A DNA stretch of 64,000 nucleotides. Origin: Mya arenaria. Taxonomy: Eukaryota > Mollusca > Bivalvia > Myida > Myidae. The stretch is taken from the NCBI RefSeq assembly GCF_026914265.1, contig NC_069134.1, positions 10,241,258 to 10,305,257 of the forward strand. Reading direction: 5' to 3'. Each line of letters opens with the position of its first letter. Position 1 is the stretch's first letter. The notes under the pieces were generated by a model. It did no database searches. It was given only the letters and a program-made list of their open reading frames with translations, and was not told where the DNA came from. Shown one piece after another: positions 47,183 to 57,470 of the stretch. The translations under genes were made by a program, and so were the position numbers.

Positions 47183-48721
47183 TTTACTGACAATATAAAG
47201 ATTTATTTAACAATAATAAAAATGGGACAAAACTAATATGGACAGAATTAAGTGACTAAATTTGGACTAATTTTGGTGAATACGACGCCGAGCAAAATTT
47301 CGAGAACACTGTAATATGCTGAAGTTTCGAATTAATATTTCTATACCAACCGAGGTTTTAATTCATTTCAAAAAAGAAAATCACAACCAAATATTATCAT
47401 TCAATGTTTTGAATGAAATTATTCTTTACAAATATTTTTCCCGAAATATTCGAAACAAAGCTTGAATTAATTATTAGATTTGTTTTCGAATTCTTTAAGC
47501 GTTGTGATCTATGGAGGCTATTCGTTGCCAAAAGACGTGTATGTGTGTATTTTAGGTTTGTAACAATGATGATTTACCAATTTACATTTTACAACCGCCA
47601 ACTCATCGGTTGTATGTTTACATTTTACACTGCACATTTTTATTTTTCATTGTACCAATTGGAGTTTTATTCTCGTTGCATCTATTCAACAGACGATTCA
47701 GTCGTGTTTATTTAAGGAATGAATTGCGGGGTTGATGTCATTATCGGGGTATGAACGCAGGACTCCACGCGTACTTTGACCAACCCAATTGCGTTCATAT
47801 CCCCGATAATGACATCAACCCCGCAATTCATTCCTTATATTTACACAAATAGTTCATTATTTCATTCAAGAATTGTTAAAACAAATACTTTATTTCATTT
47901 AAGAAAACCTTTCAGTAATCCGTTCTCACCCATTCTGTAAATAGAACGACCCGACTATAACCGGAAACTTTTTTACAAATGACGTCACAATAACGCGGGA
48001 AAAGATCAACCACTTGAAATCACTTTAAAACGTAAAATTGAAACACTTCTGGTACCAATATATTTAAAATATAATAAACTAACAATTTTAAAAATGTTGA
48101 TCTATATTTTACGGGACCTGCAGACACAATACAACCAATAACAAGATCAATAGCTTTCATGTATACCAGTATTGTTATGCAATGAATTACGATCCGAACA
48201 TATCCGAAGATGTTGCGTTCATCGATTGATGAACGTAATTGCCGAAAAGCAGTTCATTTAAGGAATGGAAGTTGAGGTGTAAATATAAAGTTGTGTATGT
48301 TAAACACACGTCATTCTGTGAAAGTCACATGCCGGGTTTTACATTGCGGTGTGTAGAAGACAGATTTCACTCGGCTCTATTTAAACCAATTATGGATACT
48401 TTGGACCATGGACATTGCGAACGTTATTATGGACATTACGAATCATTTATATTATGACATTATGGACAATGATTTGGAAACAGGATGGATTATAAATTAT
48501 TTCATGTCGAATAAAATAATGTCACAGGACTTGTATTTGAAATTGTAATAAATAATATGATATTACAACATGTTTTTGTCTATATAATAGTAATTAATAC
48601 GCACATATGACATGAAATAAGATGTATGCAAAATGATACTTGACTCAAACACAACAAAATGTAAGTCATTAGCATTCAATTATACTTCAAGAATGAAAAG
48701 TCCCATTGTCTTATTTTTCTT
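47183..48721. other. TCEA upstream region
   Basis: This should hold the TCEA promoter. I see no TATA box that clearly fixes a start. It contains the palindrome listed next. A smaller related-looking palindrome, GTTCATCGATTGATGAAC, lies near 48218. The 100-codon open frame at 47413-47715 is Phe/Tyr-rich, as expected of random AT-rich DNA, and is not called. Confidence 0.45.
47714..47836. repeat. Near-perfect 46-bp-arm palindrome upstream of TCEA
   Basis: The left arm (47714-47759) starts AAGGAATGAATTGCGGGGTT and ends TATGAACGCA. The right arm (47790-47836) is its reverse complement with one extra base. The loop is 30 bp. Such fold-back units are typical of young MITEs or single inverted-repeat insertions. 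It lies about 530 bp upstream of the TCEA start codon. Confidence 0.85.
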
Positions 48722-48725
48722 TTAA

Positions 48726-49063
48726 AGCTGCACTCTCACAGATTGACCGTGTTGACAACTATTTTTATTTTTTTTGTTTTGGAATTAGCCAATTTCTGCG
48801 TAAATGTCTGGATACCAGTGGTATAAGACTGCTGACAAAAGATCAGATGCAGTTTTACGTTCGCAAATTGATGTTTTATGGCTAAAAGTGATACTACAGT
48901 AACGTTTTAAGAAAAATGAAAAATGTCGGCAGTTTTCCAAACAATTTAGATCTGTTTTAGTGTGAGTAATCTTATTATTTGTATAGAAAGCATTGCTGCC
49001 AAAATCAGCCGAGTCTGGGTCAAAAAAAGGTTGTCAAAACTGTCAATCTGTGAGAGTGCAGCT
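48726..49063. mobile_element. TTAA-flanked MITE (piggyBac-like)
   Basis: Terminal inverted repeats of about 38 bp start AGCTGCACTCTCACAGATTG and end CAATCTGTGAGAGTGCAGCT. Both ends abut TTAA (48722-48725 and 49064-49067), the piggyBac target signature. The 338-bp body (GACAAAAGATCAGATGCAG, ATTGATGTTTTATGGCTAAA) is shared with a fragment at 33841-33970. It is non-autonomous. Confidence 0.7.
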
Positions 49064-49067
49064 TTAA

Positions 49068-50908
49068 ATTACTATGAACACTATTTTAAATTCTACCATT
49101 AGAGGACACTTTCTTGCCTTTTTGCAATGTTTAAGATTGCAAGTAATTTTAGATAATTTAAATTTTACGAAGAAAAAAATCTAAATTTTCATTAAGTTGA
49201 AATTATTCACTAAGATGCCCCAGAGGTTTCTTACCTGGTAGCTGGAACTGTATGGATAAAATACACTTAGATTACAACTTCATATAACTCGTACATTATA
49301 CTGTAACGAATATTATTTTATAGGTAATTAATAAAGTATTTTAATGATGAAGTCAATTTATTGCTAATAAACAATTATTACTTGCTGCTACCTTTTGTTC
49401 CCCACCCACACTCAACAGTCATGGCTTTTTTCACATTTAGGTGAAGCGGACCTAGCCTTGGAGGGGAAAAATCACGCGTTGGTTTTTCTAATCTAAGACT
49501 CACGATATCTATTTTTCATGTTCTTGAAATCCCCCACTTGATTGTTATGGTTCACAGTGGCAGATCGCGTATCCATAACTGGGGGACACAAGTGGGTTGG
49601 AGGGCTGTTCTTCCATCCACATGGATATTTTGTTTCAATGATGTATTGAAAATACACGTTTACACCATACATGCTTATTAAGATAGTAAATGTATAACAT
49701 CAGACAAAACTAGGTGAATATCATTATGATGTCCATCAAAAGTTTCGTGGGTTTGCTGCAGGTTTTGAACAGGGACTTGCGTTAGAGGGGCGTGACTTAG
49801 GGGTACAACTTTTTGGACATGATCCCTCGAGTGGGCATGACATTAAGATGTTTAAAATGTGGGAAGTGGGGTTTAGGGGTACTCCCCCTTGAATATTTTA
49901 AATATTTTTAGTCTGAATTGGTGCATTATGGCGTAATTAAGTTTTTTTTTTTCTGAGAAATATTGAAAAAAAAAATAACCTTTAAGTTTACTTGCGGGCC
50001 AACTGGGGGGGGGGGGAGAAACAGGCCCTACAGCCCCCCCCCCCCCACTGAACGTCCCGCCCATGGTCCACTTGTAAATAAAATAAATGAACAATTTTTG
50101 CTTGCTTGGGTGTATAAGTAAAAAACAACTGACAATGGCAGTATAAATCTGGGTCCGTGAGCCAAGCTCAGATACACCCAACTGCAATTGACTAAATAAT
50201 ATGGTGATTTATAACCCATTTAGGAACATTGATCGTTAAAATAAAATAAAAGATGTAGTTAATTTTAGTTTTTATTGTTAAATAAAGAGAGAGTACTCGG
50301 ACTTACAACCGGGAATTTACAGGAGGTAGGCGAAGATGTTATCTCCCTTGCTTGATTCGACGGAATAAACGAAAGAAAATCTGATTCGTTAGCTCCGCCC
50401 ATTCACCTTCGTTTCTTTCGGTGACATTTACCATATAAGGTATAGGGGAAATCGTCTATCCTTGTAATTCTGAACTTGTCGATTGACTTTTGTAAACCTG
50501 GACTTGTTGGACTGCAAATGTTCATTTTACGAATGCGAGTGTCGACTGTAGGATTGCAGTTTTACATATGCATGATTCGGCTTTCTAAATTACATCATCA
50601 TATTGTTAAAGGCAAGTTATACGATCTATGTTTTAGTGAGTTTATACAGGGTTGATCTGACAAATATACATTTTGACTACTATAATGACAAATGACAAAT
50701 CACTACGGAAAAAGTGACGAATAGAAATAACAAATAGCACGTCTTCATTGACAAATGTAAGAGATATTTAGTACGATTAAGAAGCACGTTGTGGGAATTA
50801 CACGTCTGGACTTTTGGCAACGAATAGCCTCCATAGTGATCGTCCCGCTCATTTTCGGCGTATTCTGTGGATTGTGGATTCTGACCTAAGACAAATAACA
50901 AATCCTAC
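49068..50908. other. Intergenic DNA with diverse repeat debris
   Basis: Contains G- and C-runs at about 50006-50046 facing each other in inverse (GGGGGGGGG ... CCCCCCCCC) and CAG-type MITE-like starts (CAGTGGCAGATCGCGTATCC near 49556). No clean terminal pair can be assigned. No gene is recognised. Confidence 0.45.
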
Positions 50909-51108
50909 CAGGCGCGTAGCATGGGCCAATATCGGAATACGCAGATCGAAATTAGTTTAATTGACGGACAGCATATTAACCCCTTCACCCCCTATACCTC
51001 CCTTCGGGTTTTCTGATTCGGGGGCCAGTTGTATGACAAAAACTTCGACCTGTCGAAATTTCATTACGCAAAGTTCTGCGTATTTGCGTACAGTCAGCTA
51101 CGCGCCTG
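50909..51108. mobile_element. 200-bp hAT MITE sharing its end with the 29469 element
   Basis: The left end CAGGCGCGTAGCATGGG and right end GTACAGTCAGCTACGCGCCTG share CAGGCGCGTAGC with the larger hAT at 29469. Inside both ends lies AATACGCAGA / TCTGCGTATT. Flanking pentamers CCTAC and CCTAT differ at one position, fitting the same 5-bp duplication rule. It is probably mobilised by a transposase of that hAT group. Confidence 0.65.
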
Positions 51109-51279
51109 CCTATTCCCAGATTTGACATAGATTTTGAACTTATCCAAAACCTGCTTACATTCGCGAAAAATAACACATTTTAAGTGAAGCTTCATCAAGT
51201 AGGTGCTTTTTGAAAATACTGTAAGCTTTTACACTGGGAGTAGGATTACCGTGTTATTGATCCCAACTTTTTACAAAGT

Positions 51280-51500
51280 CTATATTATGCTACATGTAAC
51301 CACGGCCCCCAGGTCCGTGAATAGCGGGGACTTTGACTTTTGGTCCAGCCAAGCCCGGGGAAAAAACATTCCGCGCTATTTTTGGCGCGAAGACAAAACC
51401 ACCGCATTCACCCGGCACTGCGGGGCCACCTGGAAGGTAAAAACACGGCCCGTTTTCCCGGCTATCCCTGGTATGTCCCCCGGGGGGGGGCTTTATTAAG
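51280..51500. repeat. GC-rich probable dispersed repeat
   Basis: A sharply GC-rich patch (AATAGCGGGGACTTTGAC, CCGCGCTATTTTTGGCGCGA, CACTGCGGGGCCACCTGGAA) in AT-rich surroundings, ending CCCCCGGGGGGGG. Its composition and sharp edges suggest an inserted repeat. The family is unknown and the open frames in it are not called. Confidence 0.4.
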
Positions 51501-51841
51501 AGTTGAATCCAGTGTTTTTAACCCCTCCCCCCACACACACCCCTAGAGGCGTACTAAGGCCTAAAAATCCAGGGGTGTAGCTAAGACCTGAACAACTTGT
51601 AGGCCCGATGATTGGGGACTTTGACACATTTTTACACCGTTACACCGTTACACACACTTATTTACATTTGCAATGATAACAATATAATCAAGCCATACAC
51701 CCTGCACGTAGTTAAGATAAACAAAGATAACTTACTTTGGTTAAAATAAAACATTGTTTTAGATGTTTTAAGTGTTTGAGTAGCTATTAGTTTTTAGTGC
51801 ATTTTTTTGTTATCTGAAATTGTTATTTTTCAAAAAAAGTT

Positions 51842-52109
51842 GTAGGCCCAGGCCTCAATTTCTCGAAACTTCTTAAGTCCCTTATAACAGGATTAAGCTA
51901 AACTCACTATTTTTGGTTTTCAATAATTTGGATAATATTTACTTCTTTAAGAGTTTTTATACTTTAGATAGGAATTATCTGTATGTTAGTTAAATTAAAC
52001 CTTTTTTCATTTATCAAAATTCCATTCAAGTCTGTATTTTGAGTAATTGAAATAAGCTTCTTAAGCCTGTTAAGCTTAAGAAGTTTCGAGAAATTGGGGC
52101 CAGGCCTAC
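51842..52109. mobile_element. Inverted-repeat MITE, about 268 bp
   Basis: The left GTAGGCCCAGGCCTCAATTT continues CTCGAAACTTCTTAAG. The right end carries the inverse (CTTAAGAAGTTTCGAGAAAT, then TGGGGCCAGGCCTAC). Arms are about 35 bp with few differences. It sits within an outer pair of hAT-like ends: CAGGGGTGTAGCTAAGACC at 51570 and the inverse of CAGTGGCGTAGCTACATAT ending 52135. This suggests a nested insertion or one element with long subterminal repeats. Confidence 0.55.
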
Positions 52110-52135
52110 AAGGCATATATGTAGCTACGCCACTG

Positions 52136-53400
52136 CCCCCCCCCCCCCCTCCTGAATAAGTATATTTCGTTCTCCTATCCAGGTTATAAACAGGCTTTTT
52201 GAGGGGCATTGACCTCTTCAAAGCAATAAAATGCCGTTCACGAATTTGTCGATAGTCTTTTTGAATAAAAGGTTTAAAGCAAGTTGAACATTAGGTCACG
52301 GGCCTGTATTATATACCTGATGTATAGGTACGTGATTATATGAATCATTTTAGTTTTTCCCCTTTTTTCCTTTGTGTCTTTCTCGCTCATCAGGGGTTTG
52401 ATTATGATAATCTGTGGTACGCATAGCATCTTATAGCACCCCGCCCCCCCCCCCCCCCCCCCAAAAAAAAAACAAACAAAAAAAAACAAAAAACAACAAC
52501 AACAACAACAACAACTCCACCTCATCTCGTCCTAGTTTACTTTTTAATATAGGAGAAAAAATGCCCAAATTACTCAAAACGGAACTTTTTAATTTAAAAA
52601 AAACACTTACAAACAGCATCGTCCAAACTCACTGAAGTACTAGTAAAAAAGTAGTTTGATCCCCCAACCTGAGACATTATATAGACCGTGATTCTTTATC
52701 GTAGTCAAAACAGTGAGTATAATTCGGTCGTTTGAAAACCGAGAGAAGGGCTGGGCGGCGAAAATTGATAGACATAAATCATGTAAATGCATGCTACAAG
52801 AGGAACACTCCGTTACAAAACCTACATAAATTGAAAGTGTGATACCGTCGGTCATGTTGGTGGCGCTGCTGTCCCATCGGGTATCTTTGTTGTCTGTGCG
52901 TCTGTTGAATTTGTCGCATGGTAGGTGGTCGGAACTCCTTCCGGCACGTTTAAAGCAGTATTTTCCTTAGATTTCGGGTGAAAAGAAAATTTAATACTTG
53001 AATTTTCGCTGCCCTGAGTGCCAAACCCATTGTCGGATACTTCCGATACACACTACGCTATGCTTTGTATGAAGTGTAACGGAAGAAAGTACCATGGTTG
53101 CCGACGATGTGCCAAACCCTGAATCCACTCCAAAAGGGAATACTTACACGATCAGCTGATAAAACATCGAACAACTTTCGTCACGAAATACAATCATGTC
53201 AACCTTGAATACCTACGTCCAAGCTTTACTAGTTAAGGACCTTTAAAATTCATAATTTTCGATGGAAGGTCAAACTACATGTACATTATGAGATGTGTAA
53301 CAATGTCGCGGTGATTTCCCGTTATTTTTGTTCTTTATTGAAATGTCTTAACAGTATAGATTTATCATTAACTTTAATACGGAATTCCCCGTCTCTATAT
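52136..53400. other. Intergenic DNA with a simple-sequence tract
   Basis: Includes a C-run, A-run and (CAA)n tract at 52440-52516; open frames across it are artefacts. A Cys-rich open patch at about 53004-53122 is noted in the findings. No gene is called. Confidence 0.45.
52440..52516. repeat. C-run, A-run and (ACA)n simple-sequence tract
   Basis: A long C-homopolymer passes to an A-rich run and then to about seven AAC repeats. Such tracts usually mark the tail of an old insertion. Length is likely unstable. Confidence 0.85.
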
Positions 53401-53497
53401 TTGTTCAATTTTTACATACAAAGTATTCGTCATTTCATACACATGATTGACTTGTAGATATCGACCTATCGATCGGTGTTACCCCCAGATCAACTCT

Positions 53498-53512
53498 ATT
53501 GGCTATATAAAT
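53498..53512 (+). promoter_or_regulatory. TATA box with adjacent inverted CCAAT
   Basis: TATATAAATA at 53504 is directly preceded by ATTGG (inverse CCAAT). It lies about 210 bp before the ATG at 53719, which would give a TSS near 53535 and a 5' UTR of about 185 bp. Position and quality make it a fair core-promoter candidate. Confidence 0.5.
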
Positions 53513-53718
53513 AAATTGCCAAATGTTCTGAAAGCTTAAATTTAGAACGCAGAATAAGATTAAAAACTGCAGTAAAATTTTACATGTGCTGAAGAGATTT
53601 GAATTGAGCTAAAACCTCTAAACTGATAGCAAAGATCGACTGTTTGTGAATAACATACCAAACACCTGAACTATAACTAATATTAAAAAAGGAAATACGG
53701 AAACGTTTTCAAGAGACC

Positions 53719-55585
53719 ATGCCACCCAAGACGACGAAAGCTGCCACAGGAAAGACCCCGGCTAAGGGTGCCACGGGGAAGACGCCGGCCAAGGGTGCAG
53801 CCAAGCCCGCGGCCACCAAGGCGCCCGTCAAGAAAGAGGAACCCAAAAAGGAGGAAGGTACAAAACTTGAACATTTATTTCCTGTCAAAAAACGTTTGAA
53901 TCTTGCTAAAAGTTTATTTACGATTAAAATTCTTGAACGATTTCCTCAAGTCAGACTTAATGAGTGCGTTCCATGAGTGCCAAAAAAGCAATCGTGAAAG
54001 GAGACTTTCTACTAAATTATTTTGTAAGGAAAAAAAATATTATAGCTATAAGTTTGGCATATAATGTGTGTGTATAGAACGAACTTTTTATGCATTAAAT
54101 AAATGGTAGCAATTTTAGAGTCGAATAGAAAGGTCATAAAATGGTATCGATATAAAATCAAATACGACTGCTTATACAATAAAGCCTTGAATCTAAAAGA
54201 AATTAAAGATTAATTATTTATTTTCTGATATCTATTGTACATGTGCACAGTGCTTTAAGCTACATTTAAACATATGGTACATAACAGCTACGTGACATTC
54301 ACATTGATCTTCAAATCTGTTCAGTAACTTAAATTAAACAAATAATAAATATAAGTTAAGTGTAATCATAAAAAACACCCTCCAACCTGCGTATACAGTT
54401 CATTCCCCTCTGTTTCCAGCCAAGCCAGCGAAGCGCACGATGGAGCCCAAGGAAGTGACATTAAAGGCGATCGCTAACGTCGTTAATTGCATCGGTGAAG
54501 TCGGGGAAGAGTACAAGGCCTCCGGAAGGTGAGTGCACCGGCGTCAGTGGTTTAGGGTCTTACGTAATATTGCTTTAAAAACGTTACCATGTCAACCATG
54601 GGCACTCGAGTATACATACTTATTGCGTCTACTTAAGAAAACTCTTGTCTATACAAACTATTAAAAAAGGAAATCGTTCTTACCGTCCGCAGGAAAATGT
54701 GAGACACCATGGTAATGTGGAATATTGGATCGCGTTCAATAAATCAATGAATCTCTTACAGGTGCTTGTTGATCGTGGACCACAACGGGAACGTTGGGAC
54801 GTTCCTCAAATACCGTGACGTCAACATGATCCAGGCAACACTCGCCGTAGATTTTCAACCAGAGCCCCTAAGGAAGGCACTTATAGGAAGCCTCAAGTAT
54901 GTAACGGGATAGGAGTCTTAAAATTTTGAATATCATAATTATACACGGGGTAAAATAATAATTTTAAGCGCGAAATTATAATGATAGAATACTAGATGCC
55001 TAATGTATTTCACGGCCAGACATGCTCAGTAGAACACGATACCCATTGTCAGATATAATATAGGCACGGGAAGCCCAACATCCTGGATGTGAGCGACACC
55101 GACCAGGAGAAGATACTGGATGTGGCTCAAGGAAAGTATGAGGAGATATACCCCGGATGCTGGCAGGACATGCTCGACCTCTCCATCAGCCAGGACGAAA
55201 ACAAGTAAGAACAACTGTATTATTAGTAATATGATTAAGTTTCCTGCCACGGCGATTCTAGTCATTCTGCGTGTCAGGAAAGGCATTTCTGAAGACAGAT
55301 CAGGATTAATTATTTTTACTGTAGCATTAAGATCCAAGATGACAGCACAGTCGTTGGTATTTACATCATTATTTGTGTATCACCACACAGGATAAGATCT
55401 AAATTATGACTCCTGAACATGTTTGTTTTGTCAGATGGGGCAAACTGTACCGCGCTAACGACGACGAGGAACAGTACAAGAACCCCTACGACTACAGGGC
55501 CGCGGAGTTCAAGTTTGTTGTCCTTACAAATGTCGATCCGCCGGCGTCGGCACTGCACGACTTCTTCACCGTTATAGTCAACTAG
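53719..55585 (+). CDS. Protein with Lys/Ala-rich tail, five exons, function unassigned
   Basis: Exons 53719-53857, 54420-54528, 54762-54896, 55064-55204 and 55435-55585 join in consistent phases (1,2,2,2) into exactly 225 codons, so the gene looks complete (224 residues). Residues 1-53 are very basic, with KTPAKGATGKTPAKGAAKPA, like histone-H1-type or microtubule-binding tails. The rest is compact and mixed: LIVDHNGNVGTFLKYRDVN, PLRKALIGSLKHGKPNILDV, YEEIYPGCWQDMLDLSI, and a C-terminus of FKFVVLTNVDPPASALHDFF. No signal peptide or membrane segment is seen. The pattern of LIVD..G....FL.YRD, then GKPNILDV, then FKFVVLT faintly recalls the C-terminal, P-loop-like region of IQANK1-type ciliary proteins. 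That is memory-based and unproven, so I give no name. Confidence 0.78.
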
Positions 55586-55865
55586 TCAACCACCTGCAGT
55601 CAGTTCTTCACATTGTGTATATTTTTTAGTCAGTAGTTTTTTTATCGATATTTGAAATGTTGAACGCCGTCTTCATGGTCCGCAGCCGTCAGCAGCGTCA
55701 CGCGTACATGTCATCTTACAGGAGTATTTTTATCCAGTCTTCACCAAACTTAGTTACAATGTTTATGGGCATACAAGTTCGATCAACAGACACAATCAAC
55801 TCCAGAGTTATGGCCCTTGCAGTCAAAATTAGACCCCATTTTATTTGGTCTAGTATGTAACTTAA

Positions 55866-56402
55866 AGATGCACTCTTACTGCCAAATAAGATTTACCACA
55901 GTTAAAACAATAATTTACCAAAAAGAATGAATAAATGTCAAAAACAATGGTTTTTATGAAGGATACACATGGCTCTTGAATTGTCCAAATTGATTTTGAC
56001 CATATCAGATCATTTGTTCCTAACAACACTAGTTCAAAGCAGCACACTCAGTTCCGGCGAATATATTTGTTCATGTTTACGAATAGAGAAATTAATAGCC
56101 TCTTTAACGCTTATTTACATTGCAAAAACCGTTCAGAAAAGAATAGTTTTGTTCCAAAGTATGTTTATAACATCCAAAAACAATAACACTGCATATTTAA
56201 TGTCGACATCTTTCATTTCAATATTGACAATTTTCGACACAATTTTAACTTTTGTTTATATGATATATAAACCCTCCAAGACTATCTCTCTACCATGATG
56301 TAATGGGTATTGTTCCCAACTGCTGACGGCTGATTTTGATTTATTTTCCTTTTATAGTTATACACATAATATTGACTTTGTCATAAATTAACTAATGGAC
56401 CT
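55866..56402. mobile_element. Possible TTAA-flanked non-autonomous element
   Basis: The stretch from AGATGCACTCTTACTGCCAA to TAACTAATGGACCT is bounded by TTAA at 55862-55865 and 56403-56406. The two ends match weakly (AGATGCA against AGGTCCA), so terminal repeats are not convincing. The left part resembles a repeat I associate with bivalves. Confidence 0.35.
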
Positions 56403-57442
56403 TTAATTTGATCTCTATAATTGAGGGTTTAAGCTTCCTTTTCTTAAAAAAGGACAGGGTGCTAAGGGAGCATTTATCCCTGAAATATTGCCCATACCTT
56501 AAAGTTGGTAGCAGGATTTTAACAATGCTAACAAAAATGTAACTAGACTACAGTATACATGTACCTGTATTAGCAGTTTCAAAACATGGTAGATTTATTA
56601 AACTATTGTACAGTGTTTATGAGATATGGTTTACATAAATTACTGAAATAATGATCACATATATATATATGCAATCAGCAATTGCAATTATTGATTGGAC
56701 AGAAGTTCATATGACTGTTTTGTGATGCAATATGTAATATTTATGTTCATGTTACATGTTTTTATACTCTGACTTTATATTTTACAAATTACTTATCTTT
56801 TGTTATCTTGAAATAAAAAAGAAAGAAAACAAGTTTTATAATATAAATAACAAAATTCTTATCTACTGGTACATTTTCTTGCCATGTTATTCTTGAAAAT
56901 TGTACCTATCAAGGGTTCAAAAAGCTGCCATCTTGTGGGTTGCTATGGTTGATTCATTACCTTGGCTTCCTGCCAAGTACAAAAGCACCATGACAACAAC
57001 ATTATTTTCCAATATGTTATTTCATCAGTACCACATAATTCATGAATAACTTATAAAACACTTGAAACTAGCAAACAATAACTCCTGCCAAATAAAATAC
57101 ATACTCATGAAATTCTTGAAATAGCATTACAATCATGTAATAAAAAACATGAAAAAGGTGAAATATCGCCTAAATCAAAAATAACCTTATCTGCTTGAGA
57201 TATACACACATAAAACACATTATTTTTGCCAAAGTCAGGCCTTTCACACGTAAAAGAAGTGCTAAAATAGTAATGATAAATTGCCGGTGACGACAACCAT
57301 TTGTTTATATTATGGCATTTTATCAAACTGAAAAAGGTCGGACTTTCTTAAACCATGCCAAATCACCAGACTGGTTTGCTCCTTGTAAATGTCATTCCAG
57401 CGTATTGGATAACAATTGGTGCCTTTTCCTCGTCTGTACAGC

Positions 57443-57448
57443 TTTATT
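57443..57448 (-). terminator. Polyadenylation signal AATAAA, INIP
   Basis: Minus-strand AATAAA, 23 bp past the INIP stop codon, which implies a very short 3' UTR. Downstream signals could also be used. Confidence 0.45.
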
Positions 57449-57470
57449 TTTCCCTTAATCCCCCTGTATT

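Larger units (their letters stand above)
55586..57470. other. Convergent intergenic region between the 224-residue gene and INIP
   Basis: Contains the 3' UTR of the plus-strand gene, with AATAAA candidates at 55930-55935 and 56812-56817. It also contains the downstream flank of INIP, whose own signal lies at 57448-57443. A TTAA-flanked repeat-like stretch fills 55866-56402. No exon recognised. Confidence 0.5.

Noticed and set aside
47413-47715. 100-codon Phe/Tyr-rich membrane-like protein
   Set aside because: Composition follows the local AT richness, with no motif and no conserved neighbour.
52414-52635. Open frames through the poly-C/poly-A/(CAA)n tract
   Set aside because: They translate simple sequence (Pro, Lys, Asn and Gly runs) and cannot be taken as genes.
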